This document shows, piece after piece, positions 16,505-24,416 of a stretch of 64,000 nt of DNA. The position numbers and the translations under genes are program-made. The stretch comes from Thalassobaculum fulvum (GTDB lineage Bacteria; Pseudomonadota; Alphaproteobacteria; Thalassobaculales; Thalassobaculaceae). Under the pieces are notes generated by a model, which had not been told where the DNA came from, searched no databases, and saw only the letters and a program-made list of their open reading frames with translations. How positions within the stretch are numbered: the stretch's first letter is position 1; the number at the start of each line of letters is the position of its first letter. The DNA lies in contig NZ_BMZS01000018.1 in NCBI RefSeq assembly GCF_014652915.1, positions 1-64,000 of the forward strand. Direction: 5' to 3'.

Positions 16505-17341
16505 ATGCGACCGCTCGGATGGCTCTTGGCCGTGCTGGCCATCGCCGTCTCTTCCAGCTTTCCAGGGGCGCCGGCTCGGGGCCAGTCCGGCCCCGCCCAG
16601 TCCGGCCCGATCGCCGTCGACCTCGAGCTGGTCCTGGCCGTCGACGTCTCGCGTTCGATGGACCACGGCGAGCAGGTCCTGCAGCGCGCCGGCTACGTCG
16701 CCGCGTTCCGCGACCCGGAGGTGATCCGTGCCATCGGCTCCGGTCCGATCGGGCGGATCGCCGTCACCTATGTCGAATGGGCGGGCGCCGGGCTGCAGCA
16801 CGTGGTCCTGCCCTGGACCCTGGTCGACGGCCCGGCCGCCGGGCAGCGGATCTCCGAGATCCTGGAGTTCGCGCCCTACGAGGCCCGGCGCCGCACCTCG
16901 ATCTCCGACGCCCTGCTGTTCTCGGCGGCGCTGTTCCGGAACAGCGGCTATGCCGGGGCGCGCCGGGTCATCGACATCTCCGGCGACGGCCCGAACAACC
17001 AGGGCGTCGGCGTCGTACCGGCCCGCGACCGGGTGCTGGAGCAGGGCATCGTGATCAACGGCCTGCCGATCATGCTGAACCGACGCCAGCCCTCCGGCTT
17101 CTTCGACGTCGCCGACCTGGACCTGTACTACGAGGACTGCGTCATCGGCGGCTTCGGCGCGTTCACCGTCACCGTCACCGACCCCGGCGAGTTCGTCGCC
17201 GCGATCCGCCGCAAGCTGATCCTGGAGATCGCCGGGGCGCAGCCGCGCCTGGTGCCGGCCCAGGCGTCGACGCCGCTGGCGCCGACCGACTGCCTGGTCG
17301 GCGAGAAGCTGTGGGACATGTGGATGCAGGGCATGGAATGA
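16505..17341 (+). CDS. DUF1194 protein (secreted VWA-like)
   Basis: A 278-aa exported protein with signal peptide MRPLGWLLAVLAIAVSSSF and cleavage likely after ARGQ. The mature part is a von Willebrand A-like domain with a MIDAS-type DxSxS site (LAVDVSRSMDHGEQ) and the DUF1194 signatures VTYVEWAG, ISDALLFSAALF and IDISGDGPNNQG. Two late cysteines (YYEDC, PTDC) may form a disulfide. The family is found mainly in alphaproteobacteria and its function is unknown. A divalent-metal-dependent adhesion role is possible. The gene starts about 85 bases after the dehydrogenase. Confidence 0.88.
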   Translation: MRPLGWLLAVLAIAVSSSFPGAPARGQSGPAQSGPIAVDLELVLAVDVSRSMDHGEQVLQRAGYVAAFRDPEVIRAIGSGPIGRIAVTYVEWAGAGLQHVVLPWTLVDGPAAGQRISEILEFAPYEARRRTSISDALLFSAALFRNSGYAGARRVIDISGDGPNNQGVGVVPARDRVLEQGIVINGLPIMLNRRQPSGFFDVADLDLYYEDCVIGGFGAFTVTVTDPGEFVAAIRRKLILEIAGAQPRLVPAQASTPLAPTDCLVGEKLWDMWMQGME

Positions 17342-17421
17342 CGTGATGCCCGAACGTCATCAATGCGTTTCCCGGGCGCCGGCTCGCGCGACGCGGCCGA
17401 TCGCCTATATTGCAGTGCATC

Positions 17422-18129
17422 ATGCCCAACGATCCTTCGGCCCCGAAACCCGACCACGTCATCCCGCTGACCCGCGAGAACATCCTCTCCGGCCGCATCC
17501 GGGAGTGGGTCGCCAAGCACGACGACAGCTTCCGGCCGCTCACCGATTCCGAGCTGCGCCGGACCCGCGAGGCGATGTTCCCGCCGGACGGACGGCCGGA
17601 CGGGCCGGTCTGGCTGTTCGGCTACGGCTCGCTGATCTGGAACCCGGCCTTCGAATTCGCCGAGAAGCGCCCGGCGACGGTGCACGGCCTGCACCGGCGG
17701 TTCTGCCTGCGCACCTTTCTCGGCCGCGGCTCGAAGGACCGGCCCGGGCTGGTGCTGGCGCTCGACCGCGGCGGCTGCTGCCGCGGCGTGGCGTTCCGGA
17801 TCGCGGCGGAGCGGGTCGAGAGCGAGCTCGACATCGTCTGGCGGCGCGAGATGATCAGCGACGCCTACCGCCCGCGCTGGCTGACCGCGGTCACCCCCGA
17901 GGGACCGGTCCGGGCGATCGGGTTCGTCATCAACCGCGGGCACGAGCGCTATACCGGGGCGCTGTCCGAGCAGGCGGTCGCCGAGACCATCGCCCATGCC
18001 GCCGGCTTCCTCGGACCGTGCTGCGACTACCTGTTCAACACCGTCGAGCACCTGGACGAGCTCGGCATGCCGGATGCCGGGCTGTCGCGGCTGGCGGACC
18101 GGGTCAAGGCGATCCGGGCGGCCGGCTGA
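17422..18129 (+). CDS. chaC: ChaC-like gamma-glutamylcyclotransferase
   Basis: A 235-aa ChaC-family enzyme expected to cleave glutathione into 5-oxoproline and Cys-Gly in the cytosol. The substrate-binding loop is WLFGYGSLIWNP, followed by RRFCLRTFLGRGSKDRPGLV and CCRGVAFRIAAERVESEL. YLFNTVEHLDELGM near the C-terminus is also typical. The ATG at 17422 is preferred over an in-frame TTG 12 bases earlier. The gene is followed 46 bases later by an isochorismatase-fold hydrolase on the same strand. Confidence 0.9.
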   Translation: MPNDPSAPKPDHVIPLTRENILSGRIREWVAKHDDSFRPLTDSELRRTREAMFPPDGRPDGPVWLFGYGSLIWNPAFEFAEKRPATVHGLHRRFCLRTFLGRGSKDRPGLVLALDRGGCCRGVAFRIAAERVESELDIVWRREMISDAYRPRWLTAVTPEGPVRAIGFVINRGHERYTGALSEQAVAETIAHAAGFLGPCCDYLFNTVEHLDELGMPDAGLSRLADRVKAIRAAG

Positions 18130-18175
18130 CGGCGCTCTCGACGGGCGCCACGGTCCGGTCCAATCTGTCCCGGCG

Positions 18176-18706
18176 ATGCCGATACTCACCGCCGATAGCT
18201 CGTTTCTGCTGGTCGTCGACTTCCAGGCCCGGCTGATGCCGGCGATCGACCACGGGGCGGATGCGGTCGCCAACGCCCGCCGGCTGCTCGACGCCGCCGC
18301 CCTGTTCGCGGTCCCGGTGCTGTTCACCGAGCAGAACCCGGACGGCCTCGGCGCCACCGTTCCGGAGCTGGCCGGCGGCCACCCGGTGTTCCACAAGATG
18401 ACCTTCGACGCGGTGCGCACGCCCGGCTTCCTCGACCGCATCCCGGCGGACCGCGAGATCGTCGTCGCCGGCTGCGAGACCCATGTCTGCGTGCTGCAGA
18501 CCGTCCTCGGCCTGCTCGACGCCGGCCGGCGGGTCCAGGTGGTGAGCGACGCCGTCGGCTCGCGCCGGCCGGACAACAAGGCGGCCGGCCTGCACCGCAT
18601 GGAGCGCCACGGCGCCGGGACCGTCACCACCGAGATGGCGGTGTTCGAATGGCTCGGCAGCGCCGAGCACCCGCGCTTCCGCGAGGCGATCCGGCTGATC
18701 AAGTAG
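18176..18706 (+). CDS. Isochorismatase-family cysteine hydrolase
   Basis: A 176-aa cytosolic hydrolase with the catalytic triad of the family: Asp in LLVVDFQARL, Lys in FHKMTFDA and Cys in GCETHVCVLQT. The close match to YcaC/MJ-type small hydrolases and the MTFDAVRTPGF loop support the call. Substrates in the family vary widely (isochorismate, nicotinamide, ureas), and none is predicted here. It may share a transcript with chaC. Palindromic repeat copy B follows 24 bases after the stop. Confidence 0.88.
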   Translation: MPILTADSSFLLVVDFQARLMPAIDHGADAVANARRLLDAAALFAVPVLFTEQNPDGLGATVPELAGGHPVFHKMTFDAVRTPGFLDRIPADREIVVAGCETHVCVLQTVLGLLDAGRRVQVVSDAVGSRRPDNKAAGLHRMERHGAGTVTTEMAVFEWLGSAEHPRFREAIRLIK

Positions 18707-18729
18707 CTTCGGGCCGGGGGAGGCCACCG

Positions 18730-18870
18730 GTGGGTTCCGGCTCGACCGCGCCGAGGGCGGCGCGGCCGTCCGGAATGACGAGGAGAGAGAAGCGTCCTGC
18801 CCCCCTTCCCTGCCGTCATTCCGGACCGGATCCCGGACTTGATCCGGGAGCCGGAGCCGGAACCCACGAA
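18730..18870. repeat. Dispersed palindromic repeat, copy B
   Basis: Left arm GTGGGTTCCGG then CGGAATGACGAGGAGAG; right arm CCGTCATTCCGGACCGG then GCCGGAACCCACGAA. An inner arm GATCCCGGACTTGATCCGGG forms a secondary hairpin. It lies between the convergent isochorismatase-family and enolase-superfamily genes and fills nearly all of the gap. Confidence 0.85.
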
Positions 18871-18878
18871 CCGGCAGG

Positions 18879-19964
18879 CTACTCGTCGGAATACCGCTCG
18901 ACCGCGTCGGGATCGAAGCGGAAGCCGAGGCCGGGGCGGTCGGGGATCAGCAGGTCGCCGTCGACCATCTCGAGCTTCTCCTGGAAGATCGGCGCGAACC
19001 ACGGCATGTGCTCGGCCCACGGCACGTTCGACAGGGCGCCGCACAGCTGCAGGCAGTGCTCGGTGAACAAGTGCGGGCTGACCGGCACGTCGTAGGCCGC
19101 CGCCATGTGGGCGACCCGCACCCACTCGGTGACGCCGCCGACCCGCTCCAGGTCGGGCATCAGGATGTCGGCCGACTTGCGCTCCAGCATGTCGCGGAAG
19201 CCGTAGCGGCCGTATTCGGTCTCGCCGCTGGCGATCGGGGTGTCGATCTCCGCCGCCACCCGGGCCGACCCCTCCAGGTCGTAGGCCTGCACCGGCTCCT
19301 CGAACCAGGTCAGGTCGAACGCCTCCAGGTCGCGGCCGAGCCGGATCGCGTGGGCGACCGACAGGCCCTGGTTGGCGTCGGCCATCAGCTTGACTCGGCC
19401 GCCGATCGCCGAACGCACCGCCGCCACCCGCTCGACGTCCTCGCCGATGTCGGGCTTGCCGATCCGCATCTTCACCGCCTTGAAGCCCTGGGCGACGAAC
19501 TCCCGGGCCTGGGCCTCCAGCTCCGGGATCGTCATCGAGGCCCACAGCCCGCCCGAGGCGTAGGCCGGCACCCGGTCGCGCCGCCGGCCCAGCAGCCGCG
19601 ACACCGAGGCGCCGAGCGACTGGCCGAGGATGTCCCAGCACGCCCAGTCGATCGCCGCCATGCCGAACAGCGAGACGCCCTTGTGGCCGAGGAAGTTGAT
19701 CTCGTCCCACATCTCGTCGAACCGGGCGGTGGTGTCGCGCGGGTCCTTGCCGATCGCGCGCTCGCCCAGCAGCCTGACCATCGCCTCCAGCACCGGCACC
19801 CGGTGCCGGCCGATCGCCCAGAGGTAGCTTTCGCCGGTGATCCCCTCGTCGGTGTCGAGCCAGACCAGCAGGCCCGACACGCCCTCGATCCGGTGGATCG
19901 AGGTCCCGATCGGCTTGTCGAACGGGATATGGATGCGCCGGGTGCGCAGGCCGGTGATCTTCAT
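18879..19964 (-). CDS. Enolase-superfamily enzyme (mandelate racemase/muconate lactonizing type)
   Basis: A 361-aa sugar-acid dehydratase or racemase-like enzyme. The general-base motif is VKMRIG (Lys165, Arg167), where mandelate racemase has KxK. Metal ligands appear at Asp196 (MADANQ), Glu222 (WFEEP) and Glu248 (SGETEYG). His298 in SPHLF pairs with Asp271 as the opposite base. The substitution of Arg for the second Lys narrows the possibilities but does not identify the substrate. It appears monocistronic and converges with the isochorismatase-family gene. Confidence 0.9.
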   Translation of the reverse strand: MKITGLRTRRIHIPFDKPIGTSIHRIEGVSGLLVWLDTDEGITGESYLWAIGRHRVPVLEAMVRLLGERAIGKDPRDTTARFDEMWDEINFLGHKGVSLFGMAAIDWACWDILGQSLGASVSRLLGRRRDRVPAYASGGLWASMTIPELEAQAREFVAQGFKAVKMRIGKPDIGEDVERVAAVRSAIGGRVKLMADANQGLSVAHAIRLGRDLEAFDLTWFEEPVQAYDLEGSARVAAEIDTPIASGETEYGRYGFRDMLERKSADILMPDLERVGGVTEWVRVAHMAAAYDVPVSPHLFTEHCLQLCGALSNVPWAEHMPWFAPIFQEKLEMVDGDLLIPDRPGLGFRFDPDAVERYSDE

Positions 19965-20135
19965 GGGGTCTCCTCCGGGTCATGCTCTTCCCGGCAGGCT
20001 AGACCAGCTGCCCGGGCGGCAGAACCACGACTCTCGGCACGAGTCCGTGCGCCGGCCGCTTGCGGACCGACACCGCGCGGACGGTGTCGACGGGCCCGAT
20101 GTGCGGGCCCGACATGCGGGCCCCTTGCGACAGAC

Positions 20136-20813
20136 CTATCTGCCCCGCGACTTCGGCCTGCCGATGGATTCCATTATCCGGGTCCCCCGATCGCGACCGA
20201 CCGCGGCAAGCCGGGGTTGGGCCGCCGCGGCCGCGTCGAACTCGTTTTCGATCCGGAGCTGGCCGGTCCCGTGCGGCGGGAACACCACGGTGCCCACATA
20301 GACCACCTCGCCGGGATTCACCGTGAAGCCGTAGCCGCCGATCTCATCGGCAGCGATCGCGCGGTTTCCGCCGTCGCTGAACCGCACGTTGTAGATGACA
20401 CGGGCCCCGGTGAAGAAATACGCTTGGATGCTGGCGTACCGACCGGCGATCAGGTCGATCGCCTCGTAGGCGGTGCCCTCGTCGCCGGTCTTGAGCTGGG
20501 CCATCTTGCCGCTGTAGCCGGGCAGGATCGGCAGGTCGATGTTGCCGGTATCCGGCTCGACGAGGCCGAAGGTGATCTCGACGGACGGCCCGCGCACCTT
20601 CGGCTTGAAGACCGACAGGATCGAGTCGTCCGGGGGCGGCCGCCTGGGCTTGCCGTCGCCGATCCGCAGGCCGATGACCGCGGTGCCCCGCGACGGGTCG
20701 CTCCCGTTGGCGCCGGACGCCGCGCCACCGCCGGCGCAGCCGCTCAGCAGCAGTCCCCCGGCACCGACCAGAACCGCGCGACGTTCGACCGTGCCACGGA
20801 ATGCCTGCTTCAT
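20136..20813 (-). CDS. Putative lipoprotein of unknown function
   Basis: A 225-aa exported protein. The N-terminus is ERRAVLVGAGGLLLSGCAGG. It combines a twin-arginine-like start and a lipobox (LLSGC), so it is probably lipidated and held at a membrane. A Gly/Ser linker follows. The rest is a beta-rich domain (VRGPSVEITFGLVEPDTG, VIYNVRFSDGGNRA, NPGEVVYVGTVVFPP) with no family I recognise. The C-terminus is Arg-rich. It is separated by 127 bases from the SDR gene upstream and appears to be transcribed alone. Confidence 0.75.
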   Translation of the reverse strand: MKQAFRGTVERRAVLVGAGGLLLSGCAGGGAASGANGSDPSRGTAVIGLRIGDGKPRRPPPDDSILSVFKPKVRGPSVEITFGLVEPDTGNIDLPILPGYSGKMAQLKTGDEGTAYEAIDLIAGRYASIQAYFFTGARVIYNVRFSDGGNRAIAADEIGGYGFTVNPGEVVYVGTVVFPPHGTGQLRIENEFDAAAAAQPRLAAVGRDRGTRIMESIGRPKSRGR

Positions 20814-20940
20814 GTCCGATCCAAGCCCCGGATGGTTGAGATTCCCTGACGGCCAGAATCCCACGAACCGTGGCGCAACGAAACCCGAACTCGCCCAAGC
20901 CGTGCAGCCGATGGCGAGCGGCCCTTGCCCGCACTCGCCC

Positions 20941-21657
20941 CTAGACCGGCTGTCCGGCCGGCAGGACCATCACTCTCGGCACCAGGACGTGCGCCGGCTG
21001 CTCGACCGCGAACACCACGGCGCGGGCCACGTCGTCCGGCAGCAGCGGCTCCGGCACGTTCTGGACCACCTCCGGGCGGACCTCGTGGTCGCGGTGCAGG
21101 TCGGTGCGCACCAGGCCGGGCTCGACCACCGAGACCTTCACGCCGTGGCCGGCAAGCTCCATGCGCAGGCCCTCGCACAGCGCCTCGACGGCGTACTTGG
21201 TGGCGCAGTAGCCGCCGGCGTTCGGCCGCACCTTGGTGCCGAGCACCGAGCCGGTCATCAGCAGGTGGCCGGAGCCCTGGGCCTTGAACCGCTTGGCCGC
21301 GGTGTAGGCGAACCGGAAGGCGGCGTCGACATTGACCCGGATCATCTCCGACAGCGCATCCAGGTCGATCGCCTCGATCGGGCCGGTGTGGATCAGCCCG
21401 GCGTTGGCGAACGCGATGTCGACCCGGCCGAACCGCTCGATCGCCAGCGCGAACAGCGCCTCCGGGGTCGCCGGATCGGCGATGTCGCCGGCCAGCACCG
21501 CGCAGTCCGGCAGCCGGGCGGCGTGCTGCTCCAGCACCTCGCGGCGGCGCCCGTGCAGCACCAGCTTCACGCCCCTCGCCGACAGCGCCTCGGCCGACGC
21601 CAGGCCGATGCCGCTGGTGCCGCCGGTGACGATTGCGACCTTGCCTTCGAGTGTCAT
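20941..21657 (-). CDS. Short-chain dehydrogenase/reductase (YdfG-like SDR)
   Basis: A 238-aa classical SDR with TGGTSGIGLASAEAL, the NAG signature as FANAGL, Ser in LMTGSVLGTK, and YCATKYAVEAL. The C-terminal region VSVVEPGLVRTDLHRDHEV resembles the YdfG/serine-dehydrogenase-like subgroup. It starts 4 bases after the stop of the M20 peptidase gene, so the two are co-transcribed. A dipeptide- or amino-acid-related substrate is possible but not shown. Confidence 0.9.
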   Translation of the reverse strand: MTLEGKVAIVTGGTSGIGLASAEALSARGVKLVLHGRRREVLEQHAARLPDCAVLAGDIADPATPEALFALAIERFGRVDIAFANAGLIHTGPIEAIDLDALSEMIRVNVDAAFRFAYTAAKRFKAQGSGHLLMTGSVLGTKVRPNAGGYCATKYAVEALCEGLRMELAGHGVKVSVVEPGLVRTDLHRDHEVRPEVVQNVPEPLLPDDVARAVVFAVEQPAHVLVPRVMVLPAGQPV

Positions 21658-21661
21658 CGCT

Positions 21662-23083
21662 TCACCCCTTCCGCTTCACGATCTCGGCCATCCGGGCCAG
21701 CACCGCGGCGTTCGAGCGGATGCCGTTGTGGAAGCACACCAGCTCGAACTTCTCGTTCGGCGAGTGCACCCGGTCGTCCTCCAGCCCGAAGCCGAGCAGG
21801 ATCGAGTCGATGCCGAGGTACTTCCGGATCGAGCCGACCGCCGGGATCGAGCCGCCGGTGCCGATCAGGTAAGCCTCCTTGCCGAACACCTCGGCCAGGC
21901 CCTGGCGGGCAGCGTTCAGGTACGGTGAGTCGGTCGGCACCCGGATCGCCGGCGAGCCGCCGCTGTCGAGATCCACGAAGGTCGCGGTATAGCCGTCCGG
22001 CAGCCGGTCGGTGATGAACTTCTTCAGGTTCGCGGACACCGCATGCGGGTCCTGGTCGGGCACCAGCCGGCAGGAGATCTTGGCCATCGCCTCGCGGGCG
22101 ATCACGGTCTTGGCGCCGTCGCCGACATAGCCGCCGAGGATGCCGTTGACGTCGCAGGTCGGCCGCGCCCACTGGCGCTCGATCGCGGAGTAGCCCTTCT
22201 CGCCGCCGTCCGCCGAGACCAGGCCGATGTCCTCCATCGCCTCCCGCTCGTCGTAGCCGAGGGCCTCCCACTGCGCCTTCTCGTTGGCGCCGACCGGCAC
22301 CACGTCGTCGTAGAACTGCGGGATCTGCACCCGACCGTCTGCGTCGTGCAGCTCGCCGAGGATGCGGGCCAGCAGGTTCAGCGGGTTCACCACCACGCCG
22401 CCATACATGCCGGAGTGCAGGTCGCGGCTCGGCCCGCGCACCGTCACCTCCTGGTAGACCAGGCCGCGCAGGCTGTAGGTGATCGCCGGCTGGTCGACGT
22501 CCCACATGCCGGTGTCGCAGACGATGCAGGCGTCGGCCTTCAGCTCGGCCGCGTTGGCCTCGACGAACGGGTCGAGCGACGGGCTGCCGCACTCCTCCTC
22601 GCCCTCCAGCAGCACGGTGACCCTGCACGGCAGGGTGCCGTGGACGTCGCGCCAGGCCCGGAACGCCTCGACCCAGGTCATGACCTGGCCCTTGTCGTCG
22701 ACCGCGCCGCGCGCCACGATCCGCTTGCCGCGCTCGGCGTCGACCAGCACCGGCTCGAACGGCCCGCTGTCCCACAGCTCCAGCGGGTCGGCCGGCTGCA
22801 CGTCGTAGTGGCCGTAGTACAGCAGGTGCGGAACCTCGGGGCCGCCGGGCCCCGGGTGATGCGCCACCACCATCGGGTGGCCGGTCGTCGGCCGCACCGC
22901 CGCCTCGAAGCCGAGGCCGGCCAGCTCGTCGGCCATCCACCGGGCGGCGCGCTGGACGTCGTCGGCAAAGGCCGGGTCGGTGGACACGCTGGGAATGCGC
23001 AGCAGGTCGAACAGCCGCTCGACGGAACCGTCGAGGTTGGCGTCGACACGCTCCAGCACCTGGGCGACGGGAAGATCGGACAT
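21662..23083 (-). CDS. M20-family dipeptidase
   Basis: A 473-aa zinc peptidase of the ArgE/DapE/carnosinase-like group. Metal-site motifs are YYGHYDVQPADP (His, Asp), LEGEEECGSPSL (catalytic Glu and ligand Glu), ADACIVCDTGMWDVDQPA (Asp) and the late His in CFHNGIRSN. The bacterial dimerisation domain lies between about residues 200 and 380 and includes RDLHSGMYGGVVVNPLN. It is expected to be cytosolic. It heads a two-gene unit with the SDR gene. Confidence 0.92.
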   Translation of the reverse strand: MSDLPVAQVLERVDANLDGSVERLFDLLRIPSVSTDPAFADDVQRAARWMADELAGLGFEAAVRPTTGHPMVVAHHPGPGGPEVPHLLYYGHYDVQPADPLELWDSGPFEPVLVDAERGKRIVARGAVDDKGQVMTWVEAFRAWRDVHGTLPCRVTVLLEGEEECGSPSLDPFVEANAAELKADACIVCDTGMWDVDQPAITYSLRGLVYQEVTVRGPSRDLHSGMYGGVVVNPLNLLARILGELHDADGRVQIPQFYDDVVPVGANEKAQWEALGYDEREAMEDIGLVSADGGEKGYSAIERQWARPTCDVNGILGGYVGDGAKTVIAREAMAKISCRLVPDQDPHAVSANLKKFITDRLPDGYTATFVDLDSGGSPAIRVPTDSPYLNAARQGLAEVFGKEAYLIGTGGSIPAVGSIRKYLGIDSILLGFGLEDDRVHSPNEKFELVCFHNGIRSNAAVLARMAEIVKRKG

Positions 23084-23136
23084 GGGGGACTCCGGGTTGG
23101 ACCGGAGCCGAGACTAACCAGGAGAAGGCGGGCCCG

Positions 23137-24072
23137 TCACCCCGCCGCGTCGTACAACGGACGGCTGAGGAGATGCAGGGCCTCGACCGACGTGTCGATC
23201 AGCCCGGTCGGCGCCGGCGCAGAGATCGTAGCGACGACCCTCTCGGCAAGGCGGTCCATTCCCGCGACCTTCACCCCGGCATCGCGCAGCGCCCGGGCGA
23301 CGGCCCCGCTGCAAGGCTCCCGGTAGCCGGTCAGCGCCGACAGCGCCTCGCCGTCCATCTCCGGCACCCGGACGCAGTGCACCCGCCCGGCGATCGGCCG
23401 CGCATCGGCGTCGTGATAGGCGCTGCCGGTCATCACGCCCGTCAGCACCAGCGCCGGGGCGACCGGCTGGCGGAACGACATGAAGATGAACAGGTCGTCG
23501 TCGGCGTGCCGCAGCATCGTGCCGAGGCCACGCCCCATCCGCATCAGCGGCCCCTCGAGCACCAGGTCCCCGCCCGGCAGGCGTTCCGCATAGACTGCGT
23601 ACAGGCCTCCGTCCGCCGCCGGCTCGAGGGTCAGTGCCGCGAAGATCATCCGGCCGGCGTGCAGCGAGGACCACGCCATGGAGAACGCCAGGTACTGGCC
23701 GGCGAGATAGCCGGGCAGCGCAGCCGCCTCGGGCGGCTGAACCGGCCGCGGTTCGGACCGGCCGCCGGGCGCCGGGCGCGACACGATGGCCGGTGCCGGG
23801 CCGTGGCGGGCCTCCACCAGCCGACGGAACTCCTCGAACGAGCAGCTCCGGACGGTCTCGCCGGTCACCGGCAGGTCGAGCACCCGGGCCAGATCCTGAA
23901 AGACCGACGGGTCCCTGGGGGTGGCCCTGTCCTGCACCCACTTGTAGGCCCGTTCGGGCTCATAACCGGTTTGCGGGTTCACCTGCTTGAACCGCGCGTG
24001 CAGGGCCTTCTGGGTCACGCAACCGGTGACCAGTTGGGTAAGGCGAAGCTTCAGGCCCAGGTCCCGGGTCAT
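23137..24072 (-). CDS. Unrecognised protein, possible DNA-binding N-terminus
   Basis: A 311-aa protein with no family I can name. Residues 1-65 are helical and resemble a small helix-turn-helix-like module (LGLKLRLTQLVTGCVTQKAL, ARFKQVNPQTGYEPERAYKW, RDPSVFQDLARVLDLPV). A Pro-rich linker follows at about 85-115. Residues 120-300 form a soluble domain with segments such as SSLHAGRMIFAALTLEP, DDDLFIFMSFRQP and LVLTGVMTGSAYHDADARP. A TTCCGATCGGAA palindrome lies 32 bases upstream of the start. A role as an autoregulated sensor-regulator is a guess from those two facts. Confidence 0.72.
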   Translation of the reverse strand: MTRDLGLKLRLTQLVTGCVTQKALHARFKQVNPQTGYEPERAYKWVQDRATPRDPSVFQDLARVLDLPVTGETVRSCSFEEFRRLVEARHGPAPAIVSRPAPGGRSEPRPVQPPEAAALPGYLAGQYLAFSMAWSSLHAGRMIFAALTLEPAADGGLYAVYAERLPGGDLVLEGPLMRMGRGLGTMLRHADDDLFIFMSFRQPVAPALVLTGVMTGSAYHDADARPIAGRVHCVRVPEMDGEALSALTGYREPCSGAVARALRDAGVKVAGMDRLAERVVATISAPAPTGLIDTSVEALHLLSRPLYDAAG

Positions 24073-24416
24073 CGGAAGTCGTCTTTCGGCATCGGCTCGG
24101 AAATTCCGATCGGAAAAGCTGGAAAGCGAGCATCCCCAGCCGCCCGCAATTTGCAAGCCTCTGAGCAACCGGGGGCTCGGCCGCGCCCGGGTCAGGCCCC
24201 ACAAAGCGGCCGCAAGACGCCGTTTCCGCCCCCGCCCCGATCCATGAAGGCCGCGCCGGGAGCGTCGCTGCGACCGGCGCTTCCCGGAATCTTCGTCTTC
24301 TTTGGAAACCGGATTTACGGCCATCCGTCGGTTCGGCAAGCACAATCAGGCAAGAACTGTGAGTTCGAGAGGTCGGTTTCTATGCACCTCCCGTATTTCG
24401 ACGAAGCATCGAGGGC
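24073..24416. other. Divergent intergenic region before the RTX-type protein gene
   Basis: A 344-base gap separating a leftward unknown gene from the large rightward secreted-protein gene. The left edge holds the overlapping palindromes annotated separately. The right third (about 24285-24416) is less GC-rich than the surroundings and is the likely promoter region of the large gene. I see no convincing sigma-70 pair, RNA gene or repeat in it. Confidence 0.5.
24097..24115. promoter_or_regulatory. Overlapping palindromes TCGGAA-A-TTCCGA-TCGGAA
   Basis: Three alternating half-sites form two overlapping palindromes: TCGGAA-A-TTCCGA (24097-24109) and the perfect TTCCGATCGGAA (24104-24115). They end 25 bases before the start of the leftward unknown gene, in the divergent region. 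This is a plausible operator. The protein that binds is unknown. Confidence 0.55.

Noticed and set aside
18176-18706. Isochorismatase-family gene as the NicF step of the pyridine cluster
   Set aside because: It lies 42 kb from the NicX-like gene, beside chaC, and resembles the small YcaC-like hydrolases. The link is too weak.
17128-19983. A 951-codon leftward frame across DUF1194, chaC and the isochorismatase-type gene
   Set aside because: Only shadow of genes on the other strand and frame; composition is typical of out-of-frame GC-rich translation.
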